Shown one piece after another: positions 16,213 to 25,214 of a stretch of 64,000 bases of DNA. Source of the stretch: Arcicella rosea (GTDB lineage: Bacteria; Bacteroidota; Bacteroidia; Cytophagales; Spirosomataceae). The stretch is from the NCBI RefSeq assembly GCF_014204325.1, contig NZ_JACHKT010000014.1:1-64000 (forward strand). Direction: 5' to 3'. The notes beneath the pieces are model-generated. The model did not search any database and had not been told where the DNA came from. It was given only the letters and a program-made list of their open reading frames with translations. How positions within the stretch are numbered: position 1 is the first letter of the stretch; each line of letters starts with the position of its first letter. The position numbers and the translations under genes were made by a program.

Positions 16213-18315
16213 CTATTGTTCTGTAATCTTGTGTTTTTCAAGGTTTATTCCTACACTTAACCAAATGAGTCTTCCAGCTAAATTTGGAATGTTTTTAGTA
16301 TCTGTATAACCAAGTGCATTATCAATCCCAGCTTGTACTCTGAATTGTTCTTTGAAGGTTTTACTGGCAGAAATATTCCAAGTAACATAACCTTTTACAA
16401 ATTCATTGTCAACATCGGCAATTCCATTTCCATTATAATCAGCAAAACCGTATCTACTTCTATAAATCCCTCTTAATGAGGCTGTTAATCCATTTTTTGT
16501 GTTTTCGTAGAATACTTTAAAATTAGCTGAATGACGAGAACGATTGAAAAGTCCTTCATAATCAGATGCTTTTACTCTTTCGGTTATCAATGTTTCAGGG
16601 TCACGTCTGAAAAGCTCACCTTTTTCAATTTTGTCAACTACTTCTTTATCTTTTGCTTCCAAAAATTGGTAACCAGCACTTAGCGTAATGGGCGATTGTT
16701 GGTTTGCAATCGTATAACTAGCATCCAATTCAATGCCTTGCGTAAAAGCTTTGGTGAGATTCATGTAACTAAAAACACTTTGTCCGTTAGTTTTCAGTGC
16801 AACTGCTTGGGTTTGAATCAAGTTTGAAATATCATTTCTAAAAGTATTTACTTTGATTTTCAGTCCATTATCTAAATCAATTTTTCCACCAAAATTATAA
16901 GCAAGTGAACTTTCAGCTTTTAGTTCTCCGAGTTTAGTCACATCAAATAATACTTCTGAAATCTGGTTTTCGGCTTGTAAACGAGCCAAATTCAAGGCGA
17001 CTTCTTGCGTACCAAACACGCTATAACCAGCCACAGCGTTGGTGAAATTAAGATACAATTGTCGGAAATCTGGGGCTTTGAAACCCACTCCAACAGAGCC
17101 GTTGAGCCTTACCTTTTTAGATAAGTCGTAAGCCACCGATACTTTGGGGCTAAACTGTGCTTTGTAAGCGGAGTGAGCGTCAAAACGACCGCCAACTGTT
17201 AGGTTTAGAGCTTTCACCAGTAAGTTTTCGTACTGAAAGAAACCATAATTGGTTTCAAATCTTTTGGTATCGTCGTATCGAGTAGCTTCTACACTTTCCC
17301 AAATTTTACCGCCGCCCAGTGTTAAAAATTGTTTTTTCCCTAAAGCATAATCCACCTGAATTTCGGGTCTTTGGAAGGTTTGAGAAAAGTACGTAGCATC
17401 ATATACGTTATTGTCTTTCTGATATAAAAGCTCAGAATTGGTTTTGTAATGCGTATTATAAAATCTGAAAACTGCTTTTAGGTTTTGATTGAAGGCAATT
17501 CTCAGATTTGGGTTAATGTTCCAATCTTTTACAGAACCCGTTCCAGCGATTTGGTCACTTCCAACCAGTAAACTACTTTGTTGATTTTCAATATTATATC
17601 TTGTCGAAATATTCAAACTAATATTTTTAGAAAAATCATAAGTAAACTTTGGTGTAATGGTATAATTCTGGAAAGGCGAAACAGTTGCTCCAAAAGTTTC
17701 AGGCGTAAAATCGTAACCGCCAGAAGCATAACGATTTAAAAAAAGGTTAAAACCCGATTTTTTCGTTTTCATGCTTAAATTTCCAGCTAAATCACTTGTC
17801 TGATTCGTTCCGTATCTTGCAGAAAAAGAACCTTTTGTACCACTTGGTCTTTCAGTAATAATATTCACCACGCCAGCCAACGCTTCAGAACCATACAAAC
17901 TTGACGACGGCCCTTTTACAATTTCAATCTGTTTAATGTTGGCAACCGCCAATCTTGATAATTCTAGAGTACCAGCCGTTCGCCCAACTAAAGGTTCTCC
18001 ATCCAAAAGTATTAAAGTATAATCTGGATTAAAACCTTGAATTTGAATACCTTGTCCGTGATCATTCACGATAAAAAGTCCTGTTTGTTCTGCCAATACT
18101 TCGCTTAATCGCAATGAACCCATTGCCCGAATCTGTTTCTGCCCAATCAGTGTTACAGGCATGGGGACAGCATTTAAAGCTCTTTCATTGCGAGTAGCGG
18201 TTACAACAACTTCATTCAAATTACTTGTTTTTAAACTATCATTTACAACATGTTTTTGTTGCCCAAACATGTTTAAAGTCCAAAATATTAATAGTAAGGA
18301 AATTAACCCTTTCAT
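16213..18315 (-). CDS. HmuR-like TonB-dependent heme receptor
   Basis: Outer membrane receptor of 700 residues. Signal peptide KGLISLLLIFWTLNMFGQ, TonB box region near SNLNEVVVTATRNERA, plug with IQGFNPDYTLILLDGEPLVG and IEIVKGPSSSLYGSEALAGV, and a barrel. It lacks the carboxypeptidase-like N-domain of the other receptors here. The segment VGFKAPDFRQLYLNF matches the FRAP/YRAP-type region of heme receptors, and LKAESS stands where many have NPNL. With the HmuY-like gene in the same cluster, heme is the likely cargo. The open frame extends 49 codons further upstream, but ATG 18315 begins a good signal peptide and the extension has none. Confidence 0.85.
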   Translation of the reverse strand: MKGLISLLLIFWTLNMFGQQKHVVNDSLKTSNLNEVVVTATRNERALNAVPMPVTLIGQKQIRAMGSLRLSEVLAEQTGLFIVNDHGQGIQIQGFNPDYTLILLDGEPLVGRTAGTLELSRLAVANIKQIEIVKGPSSSLYGSEALAGVVNIITERPSGTKGSFSARYGTNQTSDLAGNLSMKTKKSGFNLFLNRYASGGYDFTPETFGATVSPFQNYTITPKFTYDFSKNISLNISTRYNIENQQSSLLVGSDQIAGTGSVKDWNINPNLRIAFNQNLKAVFRFYNTHYKTNSELLYQKDNNVYDATYFSQTFQRPEIQVDYALGKKQFLTLGGGKIWESVEATRYDDTKRFETNYGFFQYENLLVKALNLTVGGRFDAHSAYKAQFSPKVSVAYDLSKKVRLNGSVGVGFKAPDFRQLYLNFTNAVAGYSVFGTQEVALNLARLQAENQISEVLFDVTKLGELKAESSLAYNFGGKIDLDNGLKIKVNTFRNDISNLIQTQAVALKTNGQSVFSYMNLTKAFTQGIELDASYTIANQQSPITLSAGYQFLEAKDKEVVDKIEKGELFRRDPETLITERVKASDYEGLFNRSRHSANFKVFYENTKNGLTASLRGIYRSRYGFADYNGNGIADVDNEFVKGYVTWNISASKTFKEQFRVQAGIDNALGYTDTKNIPNLAGRLIWLSVGINLEKHKITEQ

Positions 18316-18462
18316 AAGACGTGTTGATAATGAGCAACCTTTTTCGGGTCTCAGTTTTCTAAATAGTATTTTATTGATTATATAGGTTTCGATGAAAATA
18401 TTGAAATTATCTTTAAAAATTCCTTCAAGGTTTAACTTATAACTCTTGTTTCTTACAGTCAT

Positions 18463-18592
18463 AAAGTCTTCAAGTCCAAGCCATTCATCTTATTTCTTGC
18501 ATCTTGACTCTTGCTTCTTCAAGTCCAAACCCTTCGTGTTGTTTCTAGCATCTTGTCTCTTTCGTCTCCAAGTCCTCAAGTCTCCCAGAGTA
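18463..18592. repeat. Low-complexity leader of quasi-repeats
   Basis: Non-coding stretch made of recurring pyrimidine-rich words: cttcaagtccaa twice, gcatcttg twice, and variants of tcttgactcttgc and caagtcctcaagtctcc. It lies between the inferred hmuR promoter and its start codon, so it would be in a long 5' leader. A smaller patch of similar type (gcaagatacaagacgag, attcaagtccta) lies near 27322-27355. Confidence 0.55.
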
Positions 18593-18598
18593 ACATGA

Positions 18599-18678
18599 CA
18601 AAGGTAAATGATTATTTAGAAACATTCCAAATAAAAACTGAAATTATTTTGAATTAGTCTAAATAAATACAATATTTG
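18599..18678. promoter_or_regulatory. Divergent iron/heme promoters with paired palindromes
   Basis: Leftward promoter for the heme operon: TTTG (18631-18628), 21-nt spacer, TACCTTTG (18606-18599). Rightward promoter for the gene at 18736: TTTG (18648-18651), 19-nt spacer, AATATTTG (18671-18678). Two 17-bp palindromes overlap the -33 elements: TTTAGAAACATTCCAAA (18615-18631) and TTTTGAATTAGTCTAAA (18647-18663), both near TTTnGAAnnnTTCnAAA, with centres 32 bp (three turns) apart. A related copy is at 28773. The promoters match consensus well; the operator role is inferred. Confidence 0.65.
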
Positions 18679-18735
18679 CATCGTCAAATAAGCATTTGCA
18701 AGTATTTCGTAAATAATCCTTATTAAAATAGTATC

Positions 18736-19002
18736 ATGAAAAAACAATTATCAAAACACGTTATTCGTCTGATATTCAGTAGTTTTTTAGTATTTCATAG
18801 CGTGTTTTCATTTGCTCAGAAAACAGCCATAATAAAAGGAAAAGTATTTACAAGTGACGGTAAAGCAGCAGAATTTGTAAACGTATCGTTGAAAGGCACA
18901 AACAAAGGTGTAGTAGCAGACGAGAACGGTTATTATGAAATTAAAGAGATAAAACCCGGAAAATATACAGTACAAGCGAGTTTTGTAGGATTGGACTCCT
19001 AA
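18736..19002 (+). pseudogene. Truncated TonB-dependent receptor (N-domain only)
   Basis: 88 residues: a signal peptide (LIFSSFLVFHSVFSFAQ) and most of a carboxypeptidase-regulatory-like domain (IIKGKVFTSDGKAAEFVN, GTNKGVVADENGYYEI), ending at GLDS where the intact receptor at 20327 continues as GLETKEQRIEV with plug and barrel. Only 19 bases separate the stop from a PepSY gene, as in the intact receptor-PepSY pair at 22757-26360. The simplest reading is an internal deletion that removed about 2 kb of receptor. The start and promoter are preserved, so transcription of the downstream genes can continue. A functional short periplasmic protein cannot be excluded. Confidence 0.72.
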
Positions 19003-19021
19003 TCAAATATAGTAAGATTGT

Positions 19022-20176
19022 ATGCAAAATTTTAAAAAAATCATCGGAAAGATTCATCTTTGGCTTGGGCTTGCGTCTGGTATTGTGGTGTTTATTGTTT
19101 CCATTACGGGTTGTTTATATGCTTTTCAAGAAGAAATTCAAGACTTTACTCAGCCTTTTCGCTTTGTGGAAGCTCAGAATAAAGCATTTTTAGCACCTTC
19201 TAAGTTAGAAGCAATTGCCAAAAAAGCTTTGCCAAACAAACAGCTTCATGCGATAATGTACTCGGCAAATGAACGAGCAGCTCAGGCTATTTTTTATCAT
19301 TACGAACCATCTTATTATTACATTGCTTACTTGAATCCTTACACGGGTGAAGTACTGAAAATAAAAGATATGGATAGCGATTTTTTTAGAATTGTACTCG
19401 TCGGGCATTATTATTTGTGGCTTCCGCCCAATATTGGTCAGCCAATGGTGGCGATTTTAACTTTGATTTTTGTCGTAATGCTGATTTCTGGTATCGTTTT
19501 GTGGTGGCCAAAAAACGAAAGTGCCGCCAAGCAACGTTTCTGGTTTCGCTGGAAAAACACCACAAAATGGAAGCGAAAAAACTATGATTTACACAATGTA
19601 TTAGGTTTTTATTCCGCTTGGATTGTGCTGATTATCGCTCTAACGGGTTTGGTTTGGGGCTTTCAATGGTTTGCCAATTCGGTTTATTGGCGTTTGGGAG
19701 GCGAAAAATCGACCGTTTTTTCTGAAGTATATTCAAACACTAAACAGAAAACAGCCTTAACAGCACAATCGCCAGTCATTGATAGAATTTGGCAGAAAAT
19801 GATGGCAGAACATCCCGATGCTAAAACGATGGAAGTGCACATTCCCGAATCAGATTCTGCTTCAATAAATGTCAATATTAATACTGAAATCGGGACAAAC
19901 TGGAAAATTGATTACCGATACTTCGACCAATATTCTTTGAAAGAATTATCGGTCAATCACCTTTACGGCAGATTTCACGAAGCAAAATTGGCTGAGAAAG
20001 CTATCCGAATGAATTATGATATTCATGTTGGAGCAATTTTTGGTTTTGCGGGAAAAGTACTTGCCTTTTTAGTGAGTTTGGTTGCTGCAAGTTTGCCCAT
20101 TTCAGGTGTATTTATTTGGTGGGGGAGAAGGAAAAAGCAAGCCACAGCTACTGCCAGTAGCAAAGTATATAGCTAA
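19022..20176 (+). CDS. PepSY-associated inner membrane protein (putative ferric reductase type)
   Basis: 384 residues with the PepSY-associated transmembrane architecture: first helix IHLWLGLASGIVVFIVSITG, a periplasmic PepSY region, helix PMVAILTLIFVVMLISGIVL, the NYDLHNVLGFYSAWIVLI segment with conserved His, a second large loop, and a last helix ending in ISGVFIWWGRRKK. Proteins of this family (PiuB/FpvG-like) accompany siderophore receptors and are thought to reduce or process ferric-siderophore iron at the inner membrane. It follows the truncated receptor by 19 bases and precedes a complete receptor by 150 bases. Confidence 0.82.
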   Translation: MQNFKKIIGKIHLWLGLASGIVVFIVSITGCLYAFQEEIQDFTQPFRFVEAQNKAFLAPSKLEAIAKKALPNKQLHAIMYSANERAAQAIFYHYEPSYYYIAYLNPYTGEVLKIKDMDSDFFRIVLVGHYYLWLPPNIGQPMVAILTLIFVVMLISGIVLWWPKNESAAKQRFWFRWKNTTKWKRKNYDLHNVLGFYSAWIVLIIALTGLVWGFQWFANSVYWRLGGEKSTVFSEVYSNTKQKTALTAQSPVIDRIWQKMMAEHPDAKTMEVHIPESDSASINVNINTEIGTNWKIDYRYFDQYSLKELSVNHLYGRFHEAKLAEKAIRMNYDIHVGAIFGFAGKVLAFLVSLVAASLPISGVFIWWGRRKKQATATASSKVYS

Positions 20177-20326
20177 AAGCTTGGTTTTGTTTTGAATCGT
20201 TTATCAAAGTAAAGTTTATTAAAAATCAATTATTACCCCCAATAATCATTTTTGGGGTAGGGGATTTTCATGTTAAAACCTTAATAAATTCTTAAAAAAC
20301 ACTGAATATAATCAGTACTTTAATCC

Positions 20327-22744
20327 ATGAAAAATTCATACTTTTTTAGAAAGAGTATATCCATCGTCATTATTTTATTAATGACTGTCAATGCTATTTT
20401 CGCTCAAAATGCCATTATCAAAGGTAAAATAACTACTGCTGATGGCAAGCCTGCCGAATTTGTAAATGTACAATTGAATGGCACTAACAAAGGGACAATT
20501 TCGGACGTAAACGGAGCATATCGTTTGGAACGTGTAAAATCAGGAAGTTTTACGATTAAAGTAAGTTTAATCGGATTGGAAACCAAAGAGCAACGCATAG
20601 AAGTAAAAGCAGGAAAAACGTTCGTCGTTGATTTTACTTTAGCCGAAACAGCCAATCAATTGCAAGAAGTAGTGGTTTCTGCCAACAATAAATTCGCCCA
20701 AAAAGAAACGGACTTTGTAGCTAGAATGCCTTTGAAAAACCTTGAAAATCCACAAGCTTATAATGTGGTGAGTAAAGAACTTTTGAAAGAACAATTGGTG
20801 ACAAGTTTTGACGATGCCATTAAAAATGCACCGGGAGTTAATCGCCTTTGGACAGCCACTGGAAGAGGTGGAGACGGTGCGGGCTATTTTTCGATGCGTG
20901 GGTTTTCAGTACAACCAACCATGATTAATGGCGTAGCAGGACAAACCAACGGAGGTATCGACCCAGCCAATATCGAACGCATTGAAAGTATCAAAGGGCC
21001 ATCAGGAACACTTTTTGGAAGTAGCTTGATTTCTTTTGGCGGTCTGTTGAACATTGTTACCAAGAAACCTTATGAAAGTTTTGGCGGAGAAATTAGCTAT
21101 TCTTTAGGTGGTTATGATTTAAGCAGACTTGCCGTGGATGTCAATACGCCACTTGATAAAGAACAACACGCTTTGTTGAGAATCAATGGCTCTACGAATT
21201 ATCAAGGTAGTTTCCAAGATGCAGGTTTTAGAAAAAGTACTTTTGTGGCACCAAGCCTTACTTATAAAGTGAATGATAAATTGTCGGTGAATATTACGAC
21301 AGAATTCATGACGCAAACGGGGACAAATCCATTGATGATTTTCTTGAACAGAGCTCGTCCATTAATTGCAAAAACGCCAGAAGAATTACAGTTTAATTAT
21401 TTCCGCTCTTATACAAGTAATGATATTACAATTACAAACAACACGCTTAATGTTTTTGGTCAGGCAAATTACAAGATTTCTGATAAATGGACTTCGCAAA
21501 CGAATATTTCTAAAAGTGTCAGAAATTCAGACGGTTACTATTCTTATATCATGTATCAACAAGCGAGTGATACTTTGATAAACCGCTTGATTAGCGACCA
21601 AACTGCCACAGGAACAACGACGAATCTTCAACAAAACTTTATTGGCGATTTCAACATTGGTAAAATTCGTAATCGTTTGTTGGCGGGTGTAGATTACCTG
21701 CAACTCATTACGCATAACAATAGCTCGGCTTATATTTTATTCGACCAAATAAATACCAGCAAAGAAAACGACCCACGTTATGCGATGCTAACGAAACAAG
21801 CTTTAGATGCAAAATTGGCGGCGAATACTGCACCAACAAAATCGCAAACGGAATCTAAAACTTATAGTGCTTATGTTTCAGATGTGTTTAATCTTACAGA
21901 GAAATTAATGGTAATGGCAAGTTTACGTTTCGACCATTTTGAAAATATCGGGACAACCAATTTTGCCACAGGGGTTACGTCGGGGAATTATACACAAAAT
22001 GCCTTGTCACCAAAACTGGGTCTTGTGTATCAAGTATTGAAAGATAAAGTAGCCATTTTTGGAAATTATATGAATGGTTTCAGAAATGTAGCACCTGTTA
22101 CGCAGCCTTTTGCAGACATCGACGGAACCTTTAAACCTCAACAAGCTAACCAATATGAAGGTGGTGTTAAGCTCGACCTTTTACATAATCGACTGAGTTT
22201 AACGGCAAGTTATTATGACATCATGATCAATAACATAACTCGTTCAGACATCCTGATTCGTGATGGAAGACAATACAATGTTACTGTTCAAGATGGTTCT
22301 CAACAAAGTAAAGGTATTGAATTTGATTTAGTTGCGAATCCAATCAATGGTTTAAATATAATGTTTGGCTATGCTCATAACGACAGTAAGCAAACTAAAG
22401 TAGCTGAAAGTTTATTGAACCGTCGTCCTAATAGTGCAGGGCCAGCTGATTTGGTGAATTTTTGGGCGAGCTATACTTTCCTAAAAGGACAAGTAAAAGG
22501 CTTAGGTTTAGGGTTTGGTGGAAACTATGCCAGTAAAAACGAAATCACCAACAATGCTATCACGGGCGTATTTACTTTGCCAAGTTATACAGTGTTGAAT
22601 GCAACGGTATTTTATGGGATACAAAAATTCAGAGTGGGCTTGAAAGTAGATAACCTGACCAACAAAGAGTATTTCAGTGGTTGGTCAACCGTAGAACCAC
22701 AAATGCCTCGTCGTTTAATGGGTAGCGTTACTTTCAAATTTTAA
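20327..22744 (+). CDS. TonB-dependent siderophore-type receptor 1
   Basis: Outer membrane receptor of 805 residues: signal peptide, carboxypeptidase-like domain at about 28-110 (IIKGKITTADGKPAEFVNVQ), plug at about 130-260 (FSMRGFSVQPTMINGVAGQ; IERIESIKGPSGTLFGSS) and a barrel ending in RRLMGSVTFKF with a C-terminal Phe. The FhuA/FecA-like plug and its position between two PepSY genes indicate ferric siderophore uptake; the siderophore is unknown. Its N-domain is very like that of the truncated gene at 18736, suggesting duplication. The next receptor starts 12 bases after its stop. Confidence 0.87.
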   Translation: MKNSYFFRKSISIVIILLMTVNAIFAQNAIIKGKITTADGKPAEFVNVQLNGTNKGTISDVNGAYRLERVKSGSFTIKVSLIGLETKEQRIEVKAGKTFVVDFTLAETANQLQEVVVSANNKFAQKETDFVARMPLKNLENPQAYNVVSKELLKEQLVTSFDDAIKNAPGVNRLWTATGRGGDGAGYFSMRGFSVQPTMINGVAGQTNGGIDPANIERIESIKGPSGTLFGSSLISFGGLLNIVTKKPYESFGGEISYSLGGYDLSRLAVDVNTPLDKEQHALLRINGSTNYQGSFQDAGFRKSTFVAPSLTYKVNDKLSVNITTEFMTQTGTNPLMIFLNRARPLIAKTPEELQFNYFRSYTSNDITITNNTLNVFGQANYKISDKWTSQTNISKSVRNSDGYYSYIMYQQASDTLINRLISDQTATGTTTNLQQNFIGDFNIGKIRNRLLAGVDYLQLITHNNSSAYILFDQINTSKENDPRYAMLTKQALDAKLAANTAPTKSQTESKTYSAYVSDVFNLTEKLMVMASLRFDHFENIGTTNFATGVTSGNYTQNALSPKLGLVYQVLKDKVAIFGNYMNGFRNVAPVTQPFADIDGTFKPQQANQYEGGVKLDLLHNRLSLTASYYDIMINNITRSDILIRDGRQYNVTVQDGSQQSKGIEFDLVANPINGLNIMFGYAHNDSKQTKVAESLLNRRPNSAGPADLVNFWASYTFLKGQVKGLGLGFGGNYASKNEITNNAITGVFTLPSYTVLNATVFYGIQKFRVGLKVDNLTNKEYFSGWSTVEPQMPRRLMGSVTFKF

Positions 22745-22756
22745 ACCTCTGCATTC

Positions 22757-25213
22757 ATGAAATTATATTTAACAAGTATTTTTATTTTTCTGAGCATGTG
22801 TGTTTATGCTCAGAAAAGTACTTTGTCGGGAAGTATTTCTGATACAAAAAATGCCAAATTACCGGGCATCAATGTAATATTGAAAGGCACAAAATTTGGT
22901 ACGACGACGAATCAAGACGGTTTTTTCTCAATTGCCAACGTCAAAGAAGGCGAATATACTTTGCAATTTTCGGGAATTGGTTATGAAACCCTTCTTCAAA
23001 AAGTAAAAATTACCTCTGAAAACTCATCGTTAGCGATTCAATTAAATGAATCGCTAACGGAATTGCAAACCGTTGAAATTACAGGTAGAAAAGAGACAGA
23101 ATACAAGAACAATTCAACTTTTATCGGTTCTAAATCGGCAACTGCACTAAAAGACCTTCCGCAGTCAATCAGTTATGTTACCAAAGAATTGATTCAAGAT
23201 CAAGCTGCTTTTAGGGTAAACGATATTGTGAAAAATATGAGTGGTGTAAGTCAATTTTCATTTTATAATGATTTGACTATCAGAGGTCATCGTGTAAGCG
23301 GAAACGATAATTATTCCATGTTAGTAAACGGAATGCGTGCTTTTACGAGTTTTTGGAAACAGCAATTAATTCCGCATATCGAACGTGTTGAAGTCATCAA
23401 AGGTCCATCGTCGGCACTTTTTGGAAATGCAGCGGCGGGCGGTTCGTTGAATCGTGTAACGAAAAAACCTTTAGACGAAAAACGTCAATCTTTCAATATT
23501 TCGATGGGAAGTTTTGCTAATTTCCGTACCACAGCCGATTTTACAGGGCCAATGAACGAAGAGAAAACACTCTTGTATCGTTTGAATTTGGGCTATGAGA
23601 ATTCTGGTTCGTTCAGAGATTTACAATTCGAAAAAAACTATATCATTGCTCCGTCCTTTTCCTTCTTACCCAATAATAAAACCCGTTTAAATTTTGATAT
23701 TGTTCTACAAAGTGGTGATTCTCGATTAGACAGGGGTCAATCAGTGTTGGGAACAGGCGATTTATATTCTACGCCCATTTCTAAATCATTAAACCGTTCA
23801 AATGATTATTTGAAAGAAAACGTATATAATGCTACGATTTCCTTGAATCATAAGTTTTCAAATCATGTTAGTTTCAATTCTTCATTTATGCGTACTGCTT
23901 ATGACGAAGATTTATTGGAACATCGTTCAGCCAATACTTATGCCAAAAATGCAACGGGCGGATTGATAGATTCGGAAATAGAAATGCAGGTTTTTATTCG
24001 TAAAAGAACCTTTAATGTTGATAATGTTTCTAATTACTTCAACATTGATTTTGGCTTAGGACAAACTGCTCATAAAGTGGTTTTGGGCTATGATTATGCT
24101 CAAGAAGTATTAGCCCCAGGCGGTTCGCAACTTACGGCAAGAGGTTATAGAAACGCAACGAACACAGGAAGTATCAATACTTATGACCCGACGAAAAAAG
24201 CTAATTACTTATTAGATGCCAAAGGAAATCCCGTGCCAAATGTTGCTCATTATGATTTGACGGCAGCAAATCCTTATTTTTTGGCAGATATGAGTAAATA
24301 TTTCTATCAAAGAACAGATTATGCACCAACGTTTTATTCAACACAAGGCGTGTATTTGCAAGACCAGATTACGTATAAAAAACTACAAGTACTTTTAGGT
24401 TTACGTCAAGACTATTTTACAGATTTAGAAAATTATAAAACGGCAACCGAAAATAAAGTAACACAAAAAGCCCTTATTCCGAGATTAGGATTGGTTTATA
24501 GCCTGAACAAAAACGTGAATGCTTATGGTACTTTCGTGAAAGGTTATCAGCCACAAACTTCTACAGCGGTTTCTAATGTAAATGCTGGTGGTCCTTTCGA
24601 CCCACTTTACAGTACACTTTATGAAGTTGGTGCAAAATCGGATTGGTTCGATAAACGTCTCACAGCCAATGTTTCAATTTATCAATTAACGGTTGATGGT
24701 GCTTTGTACAATGCAGGCGTAAGTGGTCAGCCCGATTTATTGACACAAGTAGGGCGTGAAGTATCAAAAGGGATAGAATTGGATGTTATTGGACAATTGG
24801 CAACCAACTGGAATTTAATCATCAATTATTCCTACAACGATGCCACTTTTACCCAAAGTAAAGACGAAACTTTAATCGGTCGCCAGAAACCAAACGCCCC
24901 AAAACATCAAGGAAATATCTGGACGAAATACGTTATCGGAAAAGGAAGTTTAAGTGGTTTGGGTATTGGTTTAGGAACAAATTTCGCTACCGAACGTTTG
25001 GGTTCGATTGTAGCCGCCAATGCCGAACCACAAGTAATACCTGCGTATCAGCTTTTTACAGGAGCGATTTACTATAAAATTGCTAAATGCCAAATACAAT
25101 TAAATGCCAATAACCTGACCAATAAAACTTATTGGGTGGGCGGATATGATAAAATCAGAATGTTTCCGGGTGCACCACGGAACTGGATGCTAAGTATTAA
25201 CTATACTTTATAA
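22757..25213 (+). CDS. TonB-dependent siderophore-type receptor 2
   Basis: Outer membrane receptor of 818 residues, distinct in sequence from receptor 1. Signal peptide LTSIFIFLSMCVYAQ, N-domain near 19-95 (LSGSISDTKNAKLPGINV), plug with SISYVTKELIQDQAAF, DLTIRGHRVSGND and VEVIKGPSSALFGNAAAGG, and a barrel ending in PRNWMLSINYTL. The phrase LPQSISYVTKELI is typical of ferric-siderophore receptors of the FhuE/FpvA kind. The PepSY gene follows after one base, so both are co-translated. Substrate unknown. Confidence 0.87.
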   Translation: MKLYLTSIFIFLSMCVYAQKSTLSGSISDTKNAKLPGINVILKGTKFGTTTNQDGFFSIANVKEGEYTLQFSGIGYETLLQKVKITSENSSLAIQLNESLTELQTVEITGRKETEYKNNSTFIGSKSATALKDLPQSISYVTKELIQDQAAFRVNDIVKNMSGVSQFSFYNDLTIRGHRVSGNDNYSMLVNGMRAFTSFWKQQLIPHIERVEVIKGPSSALFGNAAAGGSLNRVTKKPLDEKRQSFNISMGSFANFRTTADFTGPMNEEKTLLYRLNLGYENSGSFRDLQFEKNYIIAPSFSFLPNNKTRLNFDIVLQSGDSRLDRGQSVLGTGDLYSTPISKSLNRSNDYLKENVYNATISLNHKFSNHVSFNSSFMRTAYDEDLLEHRSANTYAKNATGGLIDSEIEMQVFIRKRTFNVDNVSNYFNIDFGLGQTAHKVVLGYDYAQEVLAPGGSQLTARGYRNATNTGSINTYDPTKKANYLLDAKGNPVPNVAHYDLTAANPYFLADMSKYFYQRTDYAPTFYSTQGVYLQDQITYKKLQVLLGLRQDYFTDLENYKTATENKVTQKALIPRLGLVYSLNKNVNAYGTFVKGYQPQTSTAVSNVNAGGPFDPLYSTLYEVGAKSDWFDKRLTANVSIYQLTVDGALYNAGVSGQPDLLTQVGREVSKGIELDVIGQLATNWNLIINYSYNDATFTQSKDETLIGRQKPNAPKHQGNIWTKYVIGKGSLSGLGIGLGTNFATERLGSIVAANAEPQVIPAYQLFTGAIYYKIAKCQIQLNANNLTNKTYWVGGYDKIRMFPGAPRNWMLSINYTL

Positions 25214-25214
25214 T

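Noticed and set aside
16213-18462. Longer start for the HmuR-like receptor at 18462
   Set aside because: The extra 49 residues precede a good signal peptide and overlap the low-complexity leader; ATG 18315 is better.
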